Positions 33,431 through 42,765 of a stretch of DNA of 64,000 bases are shown here, one piece after another. The notes beneath the pieces were generated by a model. That model did no database searches. It saw only the letters and a program-made list of their open reading frames with translations, and was not told the origin of the DNA. Source of the DNA: Halioglobus sp. GTDB taxonomy: Bacteria; Pseudomonadota; Gammaproteobacteria; Pseudomonadales; Halieaceae. Numbering within the stretch: position 1 is the first letter of the stretch; the number at the start of each line of letters is the position of its first letter. A program made the translations under genes and the position numbers. The stretch covers positions 1-64,000 of the forward strand of contig JAGRIH010000023.1 of the NCBI GenBank assembly GCA_020443345.1, given 5' to 3'.

Positions 33431-35422
33431 ATGAATTACTTCGTTACTGGCGCAACTGGATTTATTGGTGGATTTTTCATGGAGCAACTGGTCGCGCGCC
33501 AGGGCCAGCTCTATGTGTTGGTGCGCGAGGCATCAACCGGCAAGCTCGATGCGCTGAAAGCGCGGCTGCCCGCATCCGCCGCACAGCGCATCACCCCGGT
33601 CTACGGCGATATCACGGCGCCCAACATGGGCCTGTCGGCCAATGACCTGGGCATGCTCAAGGGCAACGTGGACCATTTCTTTCATTTCGCCGCCATCTAC
33701 GATATGGCGGCAGACGAGGCCAGCCAGATCGCCGGCAACATCAACGGCACCGCCAACGCGGTGCAGGCGGCCCAGGCCATGCAGGCCGCCTGCTTCCACC
33801 ATGTGAGTTCCATCGCCGTCAGCGGCCTGTTCAAGGGCACGTTCACGGAGGACATGTTCGACGAGGCACAGAACCTGGACCACGCCTATTTCCGCACCAA
33901 GCACGAATCCGAGAAGGTGGTGCGCCAGCACTGCAAGATCCCCTTTCGCATCTATCGACCGGCGGCCGTACTGGGGCACTCCCGCACCGGGGAGATCGAC
34001 AAGATCGACGGCCCCTACTACTCCTTCAAGATGATCCAGAAAATTCGCGACGCACTCCCCAAGTGGATGCCGCTGGTGGGTGTCGAATCCGGCCTCAACA
34101 ATGTGGTACCGGTGGATTTCGTGGTCAGGGCCATCGACCACATCGCCCATGTGGAGGGCCAGGACGGCGGCTGCTTCCACATCACCGACCCGGATCACTA
34201 CTCCACGGGCGAAATGATGAACATCTTCGCCGAGGCTGCCCATGCGCCCAAGTTCACGCTGCGCTTCGACCCCAAGGTCTTCAACTTCATGCCCCCGGTG
34301 CTGAAGGACCTGCTGGCCAAACTGCCGCCGGTAAAGCGCCTGAAAAGCGCCATGTTCGAGCGCTTCGGCCTGCCCGAATCCGCCGCCATCCTGATGAAAT
34401 ACGAAACCCGCTACGACAGCCGTCGGACCCAGGCGCTGCTGGCGGACAGCGGTATCAACGTGCCCAAGCTGACCACCTACGCGCCGCAGGTGTGGGACTA
34501 CTGGGAGCGCAATCTGGACCCGGACCTGTTCATCGACCGCACCCTGGAAGGCCAGGTCAGCGACCGCCTGGTGCTGATCACCGGCGCCTCGGCCGGTATC
34601 GGCAAAGCCACCGCCCTGCGCCTGGCCAAAGCCGGCGCGACGGTGATTCTGACCGCGCGCAGCATGGAAAAACTGGAAGAGACCAAAACCCAGATCGAGG
34701 CGGATGGCGGCAGGGCACACTGCTACACCGTGGATATTGCCGATATGGAAGCCTGTGACCGCGTGGTCGCAGAGATCGAGAAGGACCTCGGGCAGGTCGA
34801 TATCCTGATCAACAATGCGGGGCGCTCCATCCGGCGTTCGGTCGAACTGGCCTACGATCGGTTTCACGACTTCGAACGCACCATGCAGCTCAACTACTTC
34901 GGCGCGCTGCGCATGATTCTGCGGGTGCTGCCCGGGATGACGGCCAAACGGCGCGGACACATTATCAATATTTCCTCGATGGGCGTGCTGAATTACCCAC
35001 CGCGCTTTTCCGCCTATGTGGCCTCCAAGTCAGCGCTGGAAGCCTTCTCCATCTGTGCCGCCTCCGAGTTTTCCGACAAGAACATCAGTTTCACCAATAT
35101 CAACATGCCCCTGGTGCGCACCGAGATGATCGCGCCCACCAAAATTTACGAGTACGCCCCGGCCCTGGAAGTCAGCGAAGCGGTCGATCTGGTGGTGGAG
35201 GCCGTGATCAACAAGCCCAAGCGCGTCGCCACCGGCATGGGCAGGTTCCTGTCCGTCATGGGCGCCCTCTTCCCCAAGTTCGTGGAGATTACCAACAACG
35301 CCACCTTCCGCATGTTCCCCGACTCGCAGGCGGCCAAGGGCAGCAAACCCGCCCAGGAGTCGACGGAAGCCACCAGCGAGCAGGTGGCCATGGCGGCGCT
35401 GATGAAGGGGGTTCATTTCTAG
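33431..35422 (+). CDS. Two-domain fatty acyl-CoA reductase (FAR), alcohol-forming
   Basis: A 663-residue fusion matching the Marinobacter FAR Maqu_2507 along its whole length. The N-terminal extended SDR (TGATGFIG at 7-14; YFRTKHESEK active site near 155) is the acyl-reductase domain. MPLVGVESGLNNVVPVDFV and TYAPQVWDYWERNLDPDLF link to a C-terminal classical SDR (ITGASAGIG near 380; SAYVASKSALEAF near 525). The Marinobacter enzyme reduces acyl-CoA to fatty alcohol with NADPH, so this protein is expected to feed alcohols to the WS/DGAT at 13.6-15.2 kb. AGGAG lies eight bases before ATG. A strong terminator follows. Confidence 0.93.
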   Translation: MNYFVTGATGFIGGFFMEQLVARQGQLYVLVREASTGKLDALKARLPASAAQRITPVYGDITAPNMGLSANDLGMLKGNVDHFFHFAAIYDMAADEASQIAGNINGTANAVQAAQAMQAACFHHVSSIAVSGLFKGTFTEDMFDEAQNLDHAYFRTKHESEKVVRQHCKIPFRIYRPAAVLGHSRTGEIDKIDGPYYSFKMIQKIRDALPKWMPLVGVESGLNNVVPVDFVVRAIDHIAHVEGQDGGCFHITDPDHYSTGEMMNIFAEAAHAPKFTLRFDPKVFNFMPPVLKDLLAKLPPVKRLKSAMFERFGLPESAAILMKYETRYDSRRTQALLADSGINVPKLTTYAPQVWDYWERNLDPDLFIDRTLEGQVSDRLVLITGASAGIGKATALRLAKAGATVILTARSMEKLEETKTQIEADGGRAHCYTVDIADMEACDRVVAEIEKDLGQVDILINNAGRSIRRSVELAYDRFHDFERTMQLNYFGALRMILRVLPGMTAKRRGHIINISSMGVLNYPPRFSAYVASKSALEAFSICAASEFSDKNISFTNINMPLVRTEMIAPTKIYEYAPALEVSEAVDLVVEAVINKPKRVATGMGRFLSVMGALFPKFVEITNNATFRMFPDSQAAKGSKPAQESTEATSEQVAMAALMKGVHF

Positions 35423-35474
35423 TCGACCCTGCGCCAGGCCCCGCCAGCCAGCCGGTCGAGACCGACAATCGACA

Positions 35475-35506
35475 ACCGACCCACCTGGCCCGGTGGGTCG
35501 GTTTTT
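35475..35506 (+). terminator. Rho-independent terminator after FAR
   Basis: accgacccacc (35475-35485) pairs perfectly with ggtgggtcggt (35492-35502) around tggccc, and the stem runs into five T residues. It is 53 bases past the FAR stop and separates FAR from the phasin-like gene. Confidence 0.92.
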
Positions 35507-35668
35507 CTTTATCGGGCCTGTCGTCGCACCCCACCTGGCCGCGTGGAAAAAATATTTTGCAAATTAGGCGGATCATTCTAATTTTTGTCGGTATCTTCAC
35601 CACCATTGGCAGCCACCATGCTGATCCAATGATTTGCATCTACTACGCTTGGACCAAGGAGATTTAAC

Positions 35669-36055
35669 ATGGCCACTCAAAAAAGTACTACTACCAAGAC
35701 CGCCGCCCGCAAAAAGCCCGGCCCGAAGAAGGGCGCGAAGCGCGCTGCTGCGCCGGAAAATTCCATGAAGCAGCGGGCCGAAAAAGCGGTCAATATCTAC
35801 CTGGGCGTGATCGGCCACGGCATCGACATGCTGCAGGAAAACCTGGAAAGCTCGCGCAAGCAAGGCGAAAAGCGCATCAAAGAACTGGAAAAGCGCGGCA
35901 GCAAGCTCCGCACGCAACTGAACGAGCGCTTTGACAAGCTGGCGTCGCGCGACTTCGCCAAAGAATCCAAGGCCCAGCTCGAAAAAGTCCAGGAGCAGGT
36001 GGAAGACGCCGTTGAATCCGTCAAGGAGACATTCAGCACCAGCAAGGCCGCCTGA
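35669..36055 (+). CDS. Phasin-like coiled-coil protein with basic N-terminus
   Basis: A 128-residue protein in two parts. Residues 1-32 are Lys/Ala/Thr-rich (KTAARKKPGPKKGAKRAA), like a histone-H1 or AlgP tail. Residues 38-122 form a long amphipathic helix with heptad-like spacing (IDMLQENLESSRKQGEKRIK, LEKVQEQVEDAVESVKE). The helix resembles phasins and granule-associated proteins; the basic tail could bind DNA, as in PhaF. A role on the surface of lipid inclusions or in nucleoid association is inference. AGGAGA precedes ATG by six bases; it has its own terminator and is a single-gene unit. Confidence 0.75.
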   Translation: MATQKSTTTKTAARKKPGPKKGAKRAAAPENSMKQRAEKAVNIYLGVIGHGIDMLQENLESSRKQGEKRIKELEKRGSKLRTQLNERFDKLASRDFAKESKAQLEKVQEQVEDAVESVKETFSTSKAA

Positions 36056-36085
36056 GTACCCCACTGACCCAACTGCTACGCAACA

Positions 36086-36114
36086 GCAGCCTGTCACCAC
36101 AGGCTGCTTTTTTT
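36086..36114 (+). terminator. Rho-independent terminator after the phasin-like gene
   Basis: gcagcctgt and acaggctgc form a perfect 9-bp stem around cacc, followed by seven T residues, 31 bases past the stop codon. Confidence 0.95.
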
Positions 36115-36131
36115 AGCCGCGGGTTTTTTGC

Positions 36132-37649
36132 CTATAGCGGCGGCACTTTCTCAAACCAGGGACTGGCCTGCTCCAGTTGCCCGGCCAGTTGAAACAGCAG
36201 CCCCTCTTCCCCATAGCGCCCGGCAAACATCACGCCCACCGGCAGGCCCCCGGGCGTCCAGTGCAGCGGCACGGACATCGCCGGCTGCCCGGTGGCATTG
36301 TAGAGCATGGTAAAAGCGGATGTGTTGATGGCCTCTTTTTCGTAGGCGGCGTTGTCCTGGTTCAGGCTCAGCTTGCCCAACTTGACCGGCGGTGCGGCCA
36401 GCGTAGGCGACAGCAGCACGTCGACATCCTGCTGCAGCAGGGCCATCTGCCGGGCGGCCTGCTCCACGCCCTGCTCGGCGGCCGCCAGTTGTTGGGCGGT
36501 ATAGCCAAGTGAATCCCGGTAGCGCTGCCAGATAATCGGTTCCAGATCGTTTTCAGTTGCCTTCCTGCCCAGTTGCTGCTCGCGGGCAACCACCCGCATC
36601 ACCGTTCCCACCCCCATGATGACGCGGGTGCTGGCAAAGAACGCCCGCGGGTCAATCGGCAAGGTGACCTCCTGCACGAGGTGACCGAGGCTTGCGCACA
36701 GCTGTGCCGCACTGGCGGCCGCCCGGGTGCATTCGGCATCGACCGGACTATGGGTAATTGGCGTGGTGATCAAACCAATCCGCAAGTTCTTTGGGGGGAT
36801 GCCCGCGACTTCCAGATAACTGCGCGCCGGACGCGGGGCAATCGTGGTCTGCCCGGGCTCCGGACCGCGCGTGGCATCCAGCAGTGCCGCGCTGTCGCGC
36901 ACGCTGCGCGACAGCGCGTGTGTCACGCTCATAATCGATGACAGTTTTTTCGGGCCGCTGGGCACCCGGCCGCGGCTGGGCTTCATCCCGAACAAACCGC
37001 AGCAGGAGGCGGGAATGCGAATCGAGCCACCGCCGTCGGTGCCATTGGCCGCGGGCAGGACCCCGGCGGCGACCGCGGCCGCGGAGCCGCCGGAAGAACC
37101 GCCCGCGCTGCGCGTCAAATCCCAGGGGTTGCGCGTGTCGCCGAACAGAATCGACTCGGTAGTCGGGGTCCCACCGAACTCGGGACTGGCGGTTTTGCCG
37201 AAAATGACCAGTCCGGCGTCCTGATAACGCTGTACCACGGTGCTGGTGTAATCCATGCGCGCGTCCCGATAGAAGCGCGAGCCATTGGTGGTCACCGTGC
37301 CCTGCAATGCCATACCCAGATCCTTGAGCAGGAACGGCACACCGGTAAAGGGACCCTGCGGCAGGCCGGTGCGGACACTCGCACGGGCAGAGTCAGAGAG
37401 CTCTTCTACCAGGTAATTGATGCGCGGATTGACCGCCGCGCTGCGCGCCAGGGCGATATCCAGCAATTCCATCGGCGACACTTCCCCGTTTCTCACCAGT
37501 TGCGCCAGGCCGAGGGCATCGTAAGTCCGGTACTCCTCGAAGGTCAGGGCGCGACCGCCGGAGCGCCCCAGTGCGGGCGCCGCCGCAGCCGCGGCGGCCA
37601 TGGTCAAGCTGAGTTTGAGTAAGTCCCTGCGGCTGCTAAGGTGTGTCAT
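36132..37649 (-). CDS. Amidase-signature hydrolase, Tat-exported
   Basis: About 505 residues of the amidase signature (AS) family. The N-terminus SSRRDLLKLSL plus an alanine-rich hydrophobic stretch is a twin-arginine signal, so the enzyme is exported folded. The Ser-cisSer-Lys triad is visible: LLKDLG (Lys), [16 protein letters not shown] (glycine-serine loop) and DGGGSIRIPASCCGL (nucleophile Ser). It hydrolyses amides of unknown kind. ATG 37649 starts the Tat signal neatly; 37673 would place eight extra residues before it. It diverges from the OYE-like gene across 272 bases. Confidence 0.9.
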   Translation of the reverse strand: MTHLSSRRDLLKLSLTMAAAAAAAPALGRSGGRALTFEEYRTYDALGLAQLVRNGEVSPMELLDIALARSAAVNPRINYLVEELSDSARASVRTGLPQGPFTGVPFLLKDLGMALQGTVTTNGSRFYRDARMDYTSTVVQRYQDAGLVIFGKTASPEFGGTPTTESILFGDTRNPWDLTRSAGGSSGGSAAAVAAGVLPAANGTDGGGSIRIPASCCGLFGMKPSRGRVPSGPKKLSSIMSVTHALSRSVRDSAALLDATRGPEPGQTTIAPRPARSYLEVAGIPPKNLRIGLITTPITHSPVDAECTRAAASAAQLCASLGHLVQEVTLPIDPRAFFASTRVIMGVGTVMRVVAREQQLGRKATENDLEPIIWQRYRDSLGYTAQQLAAAEQGVEQAARQMALLQQDVDVLLSPTLAAPPVKLGKLSLNQDNAAYEKEAINTSAFTMLYNATGQPAMSVPLHWTPGGLPVGVMFAGRYGEEGLLFQLAGQLEQASPWFEKVPPL

Positions 37650-37921
37650 AACGACTCCTGCTGGATGGTGCAAGGCCGGCAGTACAGGCCGCCGCCTGTT
37701 GCGAAACCGGACCAGTATTATTGTTACATGCCAGTGAGTTTAGTGCAGCGGCGCAAAACTGACCACACAGCGACGCTCACTTTTCTTCGTTTTGGAAACC
37801 GGCACCGGCCGCGGCACGGCTCGAACGCAAATGTCTATGATTCTGAACCGAGCGGACCTGCAAGCCGTTTTTTTTTGGCCTATCCTTATACACTGCCACA
37901 GCTACAAGACGGGTGTACGGT

Positions 37922-40063
37922 ATGTCACATAACTTTCCCAAACTACTTTCACCGGGCCGCATCGCCGGACTCGATCTGCGCAATCGCATCGTGATGGCCG
38001 CCATGGGAACGAACTTTGCCGATGAGAACGGGCACTGCACAGAACGCCTCATTGCCTACTACGAGGCGCGCGCCAGGGGCGGCACGGGCCTGATCGTACT
38101 GGAGACGTCGGCGGCGTTTTACCCCAACGGCGCCAGTATGCCCAACAACATCGGCTTTTCCTCGGATGACTTTCTGCCCGGCTTGAGCGAGCTGGCGCAG
38201 CGGGTACAGCAGCACGGCGCCAAAATCGTCGCCCAGCTCAACCACAGCGGCAAGATGGCCCAGGCCGATACCGCCGCGGGGCGGCCCATTCCGGTACCCT
38301 CGCCGGTCACGCCCAGCCACAGCAACATGTTCAATGTGCTGACCCGGGCCGAGATCGGCAACTTCATCAAGGCCGCCGGTCCCGATGGCAAGGGGCCCAG
38401 CTACTACGAGATGTCCGTCGAACAGATCGCCGAGGCAGTCGCGGGATTTGCCGCGGCCGCCGCCCGGGCCCGGCGCGCCGGCTTCGACGGCGTCGAATTA
38501 CACGCCGGGCACGGTTACCTGCTGGCCAACTTCCTGTCTCCCTACACCAACAAGCGCAGCGATGACTACGGTGGTTCTGTGGAAAACCGGGCCCGCTTCC
38601 TGCTCGAGACCATTCGCGCGGTACGCGCGGCAACCAGCGACACGTTTCCCATCCTGGTGCGCCTGGACGGGATGGAATACCGCATCGAAGGCGGCATAAC
38701 ACCGGCCGACTGTGTCGAGACCGCGCGCCTTTGCGAGTCCGCCGGGGCGGACGCCATCGATGTCAGCGCCTACGGCAGCGTGGCGCACGCCATCGCCTTT
38801 ACCGAAGCGCCGCTGGTGCACGAACCCGGCGGTTTCATCGCGTTCGCACAGGCGGTGAAAAAAGCCGTGAGCATCCCGGTGATCGGCGTGGGCAGGATCG
38901 AACCGGAGGTCGGCGAACGCCACATTGCCCAGGGCAGCTTTGATTTTCTGGCCATGGGCCGGCGCCTGCTGGCCGATCCGGAACTGCCCAACAAACTGCT
39001 GGCGGGACAGGACAAATCCATACGCCCCTGTATTTACTGCTACATCTGTGTCAGCCAGATCTTTATCAACCAGCCGGTGGTCTGCGCGGTCAATCACTGC
39101 ACCGGCCGGGAGCACGAAGGCGATATTCTCGCCCGCAGCAGCGAGGGCAGGAAAATTCTGGTGATCGGTGCCGGCCCCGGTGGGATGGAGGCGGCCCGCC
39201 TGCTGGCAGAGAAAGGCCACCGGGTCAGCCTGTGGGACAAGAGTCGGGATCTGGGAGGCACTGCGCGCATTGCCGGCCTGGCGTACGAACCCAACGAAAA
39301 GCTGGTCAATTACCTGGCACACGCCGTGCGCGCGCTGCCGATCGACATCCAACTGGGCAAAGCCGCTACCAGCGACGCCGTGGCTGCGGAGCATGCCGAC
39401 CACGTGATTCTCGCCACCGGTGCCCTGCGCCAGGCACCAGCCATTCCCGGCAAGGATCAGCGGCATGTGTTCGATGGCGAGGAGCTGCGCGGCGTGCTGT
39501 TTGGCGACCATAGCGCCGCGATCGCCAAGCTCTCGCCGCTGCAGCGCCTGCTGGTCAAGGCGGCGCAGCTCTCGCAGATGACACGCAATATCGCCCTGCT
39601 GCGCTTTGGCAGCAAACTGTGGATGCCCATCGCGGGCGAGGTCGTCATCATTGGCGGTGGTCTGGTGGGACTGGAGCTGGCTGAATACCTGGTGGAGCGC
39701 GGCCGCAAAATAACGGTGCTGGAGCCGGGCCCCGACCTGGGTGCGGAACTGGCCATTGTGCGCCGGGCCAGGGTGTTGCACCAGTTGCGCGAGCACGGCG
39801 CGACCATCCACAAATCGGTAGACGCGATTGAAATCACCCCGGACAGCGTGCGCTACGAGCTAAAAAACGAGCCGCAGTCGACGCCCTGCAAGCAAGTGAT
39901 TATCGCCATGGGGGCACAGCCTGATGACAGCCTGCCGGCGCAATTGTCCGGGGGCAGTGCACAAGTGCACCAGATCGGTGATTGCCACAGCGTGGGCTAT
40001 ATCGACGGGGCCATCCTCGATGCGCGCAAACTGGTGCAGCAGATCGAGCGCGCTAATGCCTGA
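37922..40063 (+). CDS. NADH:flavin oxidoreductase, 2,4-dienoyl-CoA reductase (FadH)-like
   Basis: A 713-residue three-part flavo-iron-sulfur enzyme. The N-terminal OYE-type TIM barrel (to about 350) has AQLNHSGKMA, FDGVELHAGHGYLLANFLSP and VGRIEPEVGE. A 4Fe-4S cluster site follows (CIYCYICVSQ... with a further Cys near 380), then FAD/NAD(P) domains (VIGAGPGGMEAARLLAEKGH and VIIGGGLVGLELAEYL). FadH reduces 2,4-dienoyl-CoAs, and relatives reduce enone groups in steroids and bile acids. With the hydroxysteroid-dehydrogenase-like and alcohol dehydrogenase genes close by, a cyclic-lipid substrate is possible but unproven. ATG 37922 is preferred over GTG 37913. Confidence 0.91.
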   Translation: MSHNFPKLLSPGRIAGLDLRNRIVMAAMGTNFADENGHCTERLIAYYEARARGGTGLIVLETSAAFYPNGASMPNNIGFSSDDFLPGLSELAQRVQQHGAKIVAQLNHSGKMAQADTAAGRPIPVPSPVTPSHSNMFNVLTRAEIGNFIKAAGPDGKGPSYYEMSVEQIAEAVAGFAAAAARARRAGFDGVELHAGHGYLLANFLSPYTNKRSDDYGGSVENRARFLLETIRAVRAATSDTFPILVRLDGMEYRIEGGITPADCVETARLCESAGADAIDVSAYGSVAHAIAFTEAPLVHEPGGFIAFAQAVKKAVSIPVIGVGRIEPEVGERHIAQGSFDFLAMGRRLLADPELPNKLLAGQDKSIRPCIYCYICVSQIFINQPVVCAVNHCTGREHEGDILARSSEGRKILVIGAGPGGMEAARLLAEKGHRVSLWDKSRDLGGTARIAGLAYEPNEKLVNYLAHAVRALPIDIQLGKAATSDAVAAEHADHVILATGALRQAPAIPGKDQRHVFDGEELRGVLFGDHSAAIAKLSPLQRLLVKAAQLSQMTRNIALLRFGSKLWMPIAGEVVIIGGGLVGLELAEYLVERGRKITVLEPGPDLGAELAIVRRARVLHQLREHGATIHKSVDAIEITPDSVRYELKNEPQSTPCKQVIIAMGAQPDDSLPAQLSGGSAQVHQIGDCHSVGYIDGAILDARKLVQQIERANA

Positions 40064-40220
40064 GGCTGTTGGTGAGTTGTTTCACCGGGACACAAGCTGT
40101 GAGATGCTATGTTGCGCAGCGCCATCGGCAACATCCTGAAACGGGAGTTACGCAATACGGTTGTGCGCAAAGTCGAGAGTCTGTGAGTATCCGGTAAGCC
40201 GCCACCGCGAGGAGTACAGG

Positions 40221-41351
40221 ATGATAACGAAAGCCGCAATACTGACTAAAATGGGCGCGACCTGTCCCTACGAGACCTCGCGCCCGCTGACAATCCATGA
40301 GGTCGAACTGGATCCACCGCAGGAAGGCGAAGTGTTGGTGCGAATTGGCGCCGCGGGACTTTGTCATTCGGATCTGTCCGTCATCAATGGAGACCGTCCG
40401 CGCCCCACGCCGATGGCACTGGGGCATGAAGCTGCCGGCACGGTCGAGAAATTGGGGCCCGGGGTAAATACCCTCCTTCCCGGCGATCATGTGGTAATGA
40501 CGTTTATGCCGAGCTGCGGCCACTGCCTGCCCTGTGCCGAAGGGCGGCCCGCACTGTGTGAACCCGGTGCGGCGGCCAACAGCGCGGGCACACTGCTCGG
40601 TGGAGGTATCCGTCTGCACGGTCCACAGGGCGACCTGTATCATCACCTGGGCTGTTCCGCCTTTGCCCGGCACGCGGTGGTTTCGTGCCGCTCGCTGGTC
40701 AAGGTCGACCCCGCCCTGCCGCTGGAACAGGCGGCGCTGTTTGGCTGCGCGGTCTTGACCGGCGTGGGCGCGGCAATCAATACCGCGCAAATTCGCGCCG
40801 GTCAGAGCGCAGTGGTGATCGGCCTCGGCGGAGTCGGCCTGGCGGCGCTTATCGGGTGTGTCGGTACCGGAGTCAATCCGGTGGTTGCAGTCGATCTCTC
40901 GGACGAAAAGCTGCACCTGGCCCGCTCGCTGGGGGCGACCCACACAGTGAACGGCGCGGACGCGGACGCGGTGGAACAGGTCAGGGCCGCCACTGGCGGC
41001 GGCGCCCATGTCGCCTTTGAAATGGCGGGATCGATCAGAGCGCTGGACAATGCCATGGCCATGACCCGTCGCGGGGGCATGACGGTGACTGCAGGCCTGC
41101 CGCCGCCCGATGCCCGCCTGCCGGTGAATGTCGTGTCACTGGTGGGAGAAGAGCGCACACTAAAGGGCAGCTATATCGGCAGCTGTGTACCGCTGCGAGA
41201 CATCCCGCGCTATATAGCGCTCTATAAAGCGGGACGACTGCCAGTAGATCGCCTGTTGAGCGGCACCCTGCGACTGGAAGAAATCAATGCGGGCTTCGAC
41301 CGCCTGCACCGCGGCGAAGCCGTGCGCCAGGTCATACTCTTCGAGCCATAA
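40221..41351 (+). CDS. Zinc-dependent alcohol dehydrogenase (MDR superfamily)
   Basis: A 376-residue medium-chain dehydrogenase. The catalytic zinc site is LCHSDLSVI and the GHEAAGTVE histidine; the structural zinc has four cysteines in CGHCLPCAEGRPALC. The Rossmann motif is VIGLGGVGLAALIG (about 195). It resembles the class III/aryl- or acyclic-terpene-type alcohol dehydrogenases that act on hydrophobic primary alcohols with NAD+. GAGGAG precedes the ATG. It follows the OYE-like gene by 157 bases and converges on an AraC regulator that may control this group. Confidence 0.92.
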   Translation: MITKAAILTKMGATCPYETSRPLTIHEVELDPPQEGEVLVRIGAAGLCHSDLSVINGDRPRPTPMALGHEAAGTVEKLGPGVNTLLPGDHVVMTFMPSCGHCLPCAEGRPALCEPGAAANSAGTLLGGGIRLHGPQGDLYHHLGCSAFARHAVVSCRSLVKVDPALPLEQAALFGCAVLTGVGAAINTAQIRAGQSAVVIGLGGVGLAALIGCVGTGVNPVVAVDLSDEKLHLARSLGATHTVNGADADAVEQVRAATGGGAHVAFEMAGSIRALDNAMAMTRRGGMTVTAGLPPPDARLPVNVVSLVGEERTLKGSYIGSCVPLRDIPRYIALYKAGRLPVDRLLSGTLRLEEINAGFDRLHRGEAVRQVILFEP

Positions 41352-41440
41352 ACACATCGACCGCTCCAACCTGCGATGCCTGTTCATCACGGCCGGAGCC
41401 AGATCAGCCAGGGTTGGGGGCTATCGCCCCGAGTGGAATT

Positions 41441-42526
41441 TCAGGCCCGGGCCAGTGACTGCATATTGTCCTTGTAGGACTTGGGCGTCTGTCCGGTCCA
41501 GCTCTTGAAGGAGCGTACGAAGGAGCTCGCCTCGGTAAAACCCAGTTGTTCGGCCAGGTCGGCGACCCGGGCGTTCTCATGCAGCAGCTTGTCCATGGCC
41601 ACCTCGCAGCGCACCGCGTCCTTGATCGCCTGGTAACTGGTCTGCTCACCCTGCAGGCGGCGCCGCAGGCTCGATTCCGACATATACAGCATGGACGCCA
41701 CGCTGGAAAAGGACGGCATACCCTTGGGTAATTCGATGGCTACCAGGGACTTGATCGCCGCGCTGGTGCTGACCGACAACTGGTCCATGGCGATGAGATG
41801 GTAGACGCTGTTGCTGAGGAACTCCTCCAGCGATTCCGTGGTGTGGACCAGGCGGCGCTCGAGCATGTCGCGCTCGAAACTGAAGGTGTTTTCATCCGCT
41901 GCAAAGTGCACCGGCGCAGCGAAGGTTCTGGCCAGACTGTTGCGGTAACAGGCGCCGGGCTGCGGTGCGTCGACACGCACTTCCCGCACCGCCAGGTTCT
42001 GGCCGATAAGCCAGCCGCAAAATGTGCGCCAGACAATCAGACCCGAGGCGCGCGCCACCGTGCAGGTGGCGTCCGCGCGGTCCCAGTCGGCGGGCATCAG
42101 CGGCGCGGCGCCGCGCGGTACATCGATGGTGTAACTCAACTTGATCAGCGAGCTGCCGGGCTCCTCCAGCAGACACATACGATAGCCGTTGATCGGGTAC
42201 AACAAGTCGTCGTAGCGCTGCGCAAGACGCAGGGCGCCGCCCAGTGTGCGGGCCCCGATCACGCAGTGGCACATCATGGCAAAGGACTCGCCGCCCAGGC
42301 CGGCACCCCAGGGCAGCGGCTGTCTGACGGTCTGCATTTGCTCCGCTGCGGCTTTGTACAGGCGCGAGTAGTGCATGGCTGGCAGCCGCTGCTCGGGGTT
42401 GAGCCGGGCCAGGCGCTCCGGCTGCAGGTCCGCCGCGATGGCAACGGACTGCGCATCGAGACCGATGCGGTTGAGGTAGTTCAGAATACGCCGGAATTTC
42501 TTCGCCGGTACCGTAATCTCCGCCAT
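41441..42526 (-). CDS. AraC-family regulator with arabinose-binding-type sensor domain
   Basis: A 361-residue regulator. The N-terminal 200 residues match the Arabinose_bd domain found in OruR/ArgR-like AraC proteins (GLGGESFAMMCHCVIGARTLGGALRLAQRY). The C-terminus has the two helix-turn-helix units (LPSFSSVASMLYMSESSLRRRL and ARVADLAEQLGFTEASSFVRSFKSWTG). Such regulators often respond to hydrophobic or amino-acid ligands and activate neighbouring catabolic genes. The convergent alcohol dehydrogenase gene and the OYE-like gene are plausible targets (inference). Confidence 0.91.
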   Translation of the reverse strand: MAEITVPAKKFRRILNYLNRIGLDAQSVAIAADLQPERLARLNPEQRLPAMHYSRLYKAAAEQMQTVRQPLPWGAGLGGESFAMMCHCVIGARTLGGALRLAQRYDDLLYPINGYRMCLLEEPGSSLIKLSYTIDVPRGAAPLMPADWDRADATCTVARASGLIVWRTFCGWLIGQNLAVREVRVDAPQPGACYRNSLARTFAAPVHFAADENTFSFERDMLERRLVHTTESLEEFLSNSVYHLIAMDQLSVSTSAAIKSLVAIELPKGMPSFSSVASMLYMSESSLRRRLQGEQTSYQAIKDAVRCEVAMDKLLHENARVADLAEQLGFTEASSFVRSFKSWTGQTPKSYKDNMQSLARA

Positions 42527-42765
42527 AGATTACCAGCTCTCTGGATCCATGTTTCGTTATAGTTGCCAAAGCATAGCACAACGGCGCGAGAGCGCCACCG
42601 GGGGCGCGCGGGCGGGCGCCGCAGGCCCATCGACTGTGGCGAGAACGTATAGCGGTGGCCGGCTGGCCGCTAATGTCCACGAATCTGGCTGTACACGTCC
42701 TATGCGCAAGTCATTGCGGTTTGGCATACTTGTGTGTTGAACCGACTGAACTGGAGCGACAGACC

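Noticed and set aside
33533-34960. Long minus-strand open frame inside the FAR gene
   Set aside because: Antisense shadow of the FAR coding region with no recognisable domain; FAR homology covers the whole stretch.
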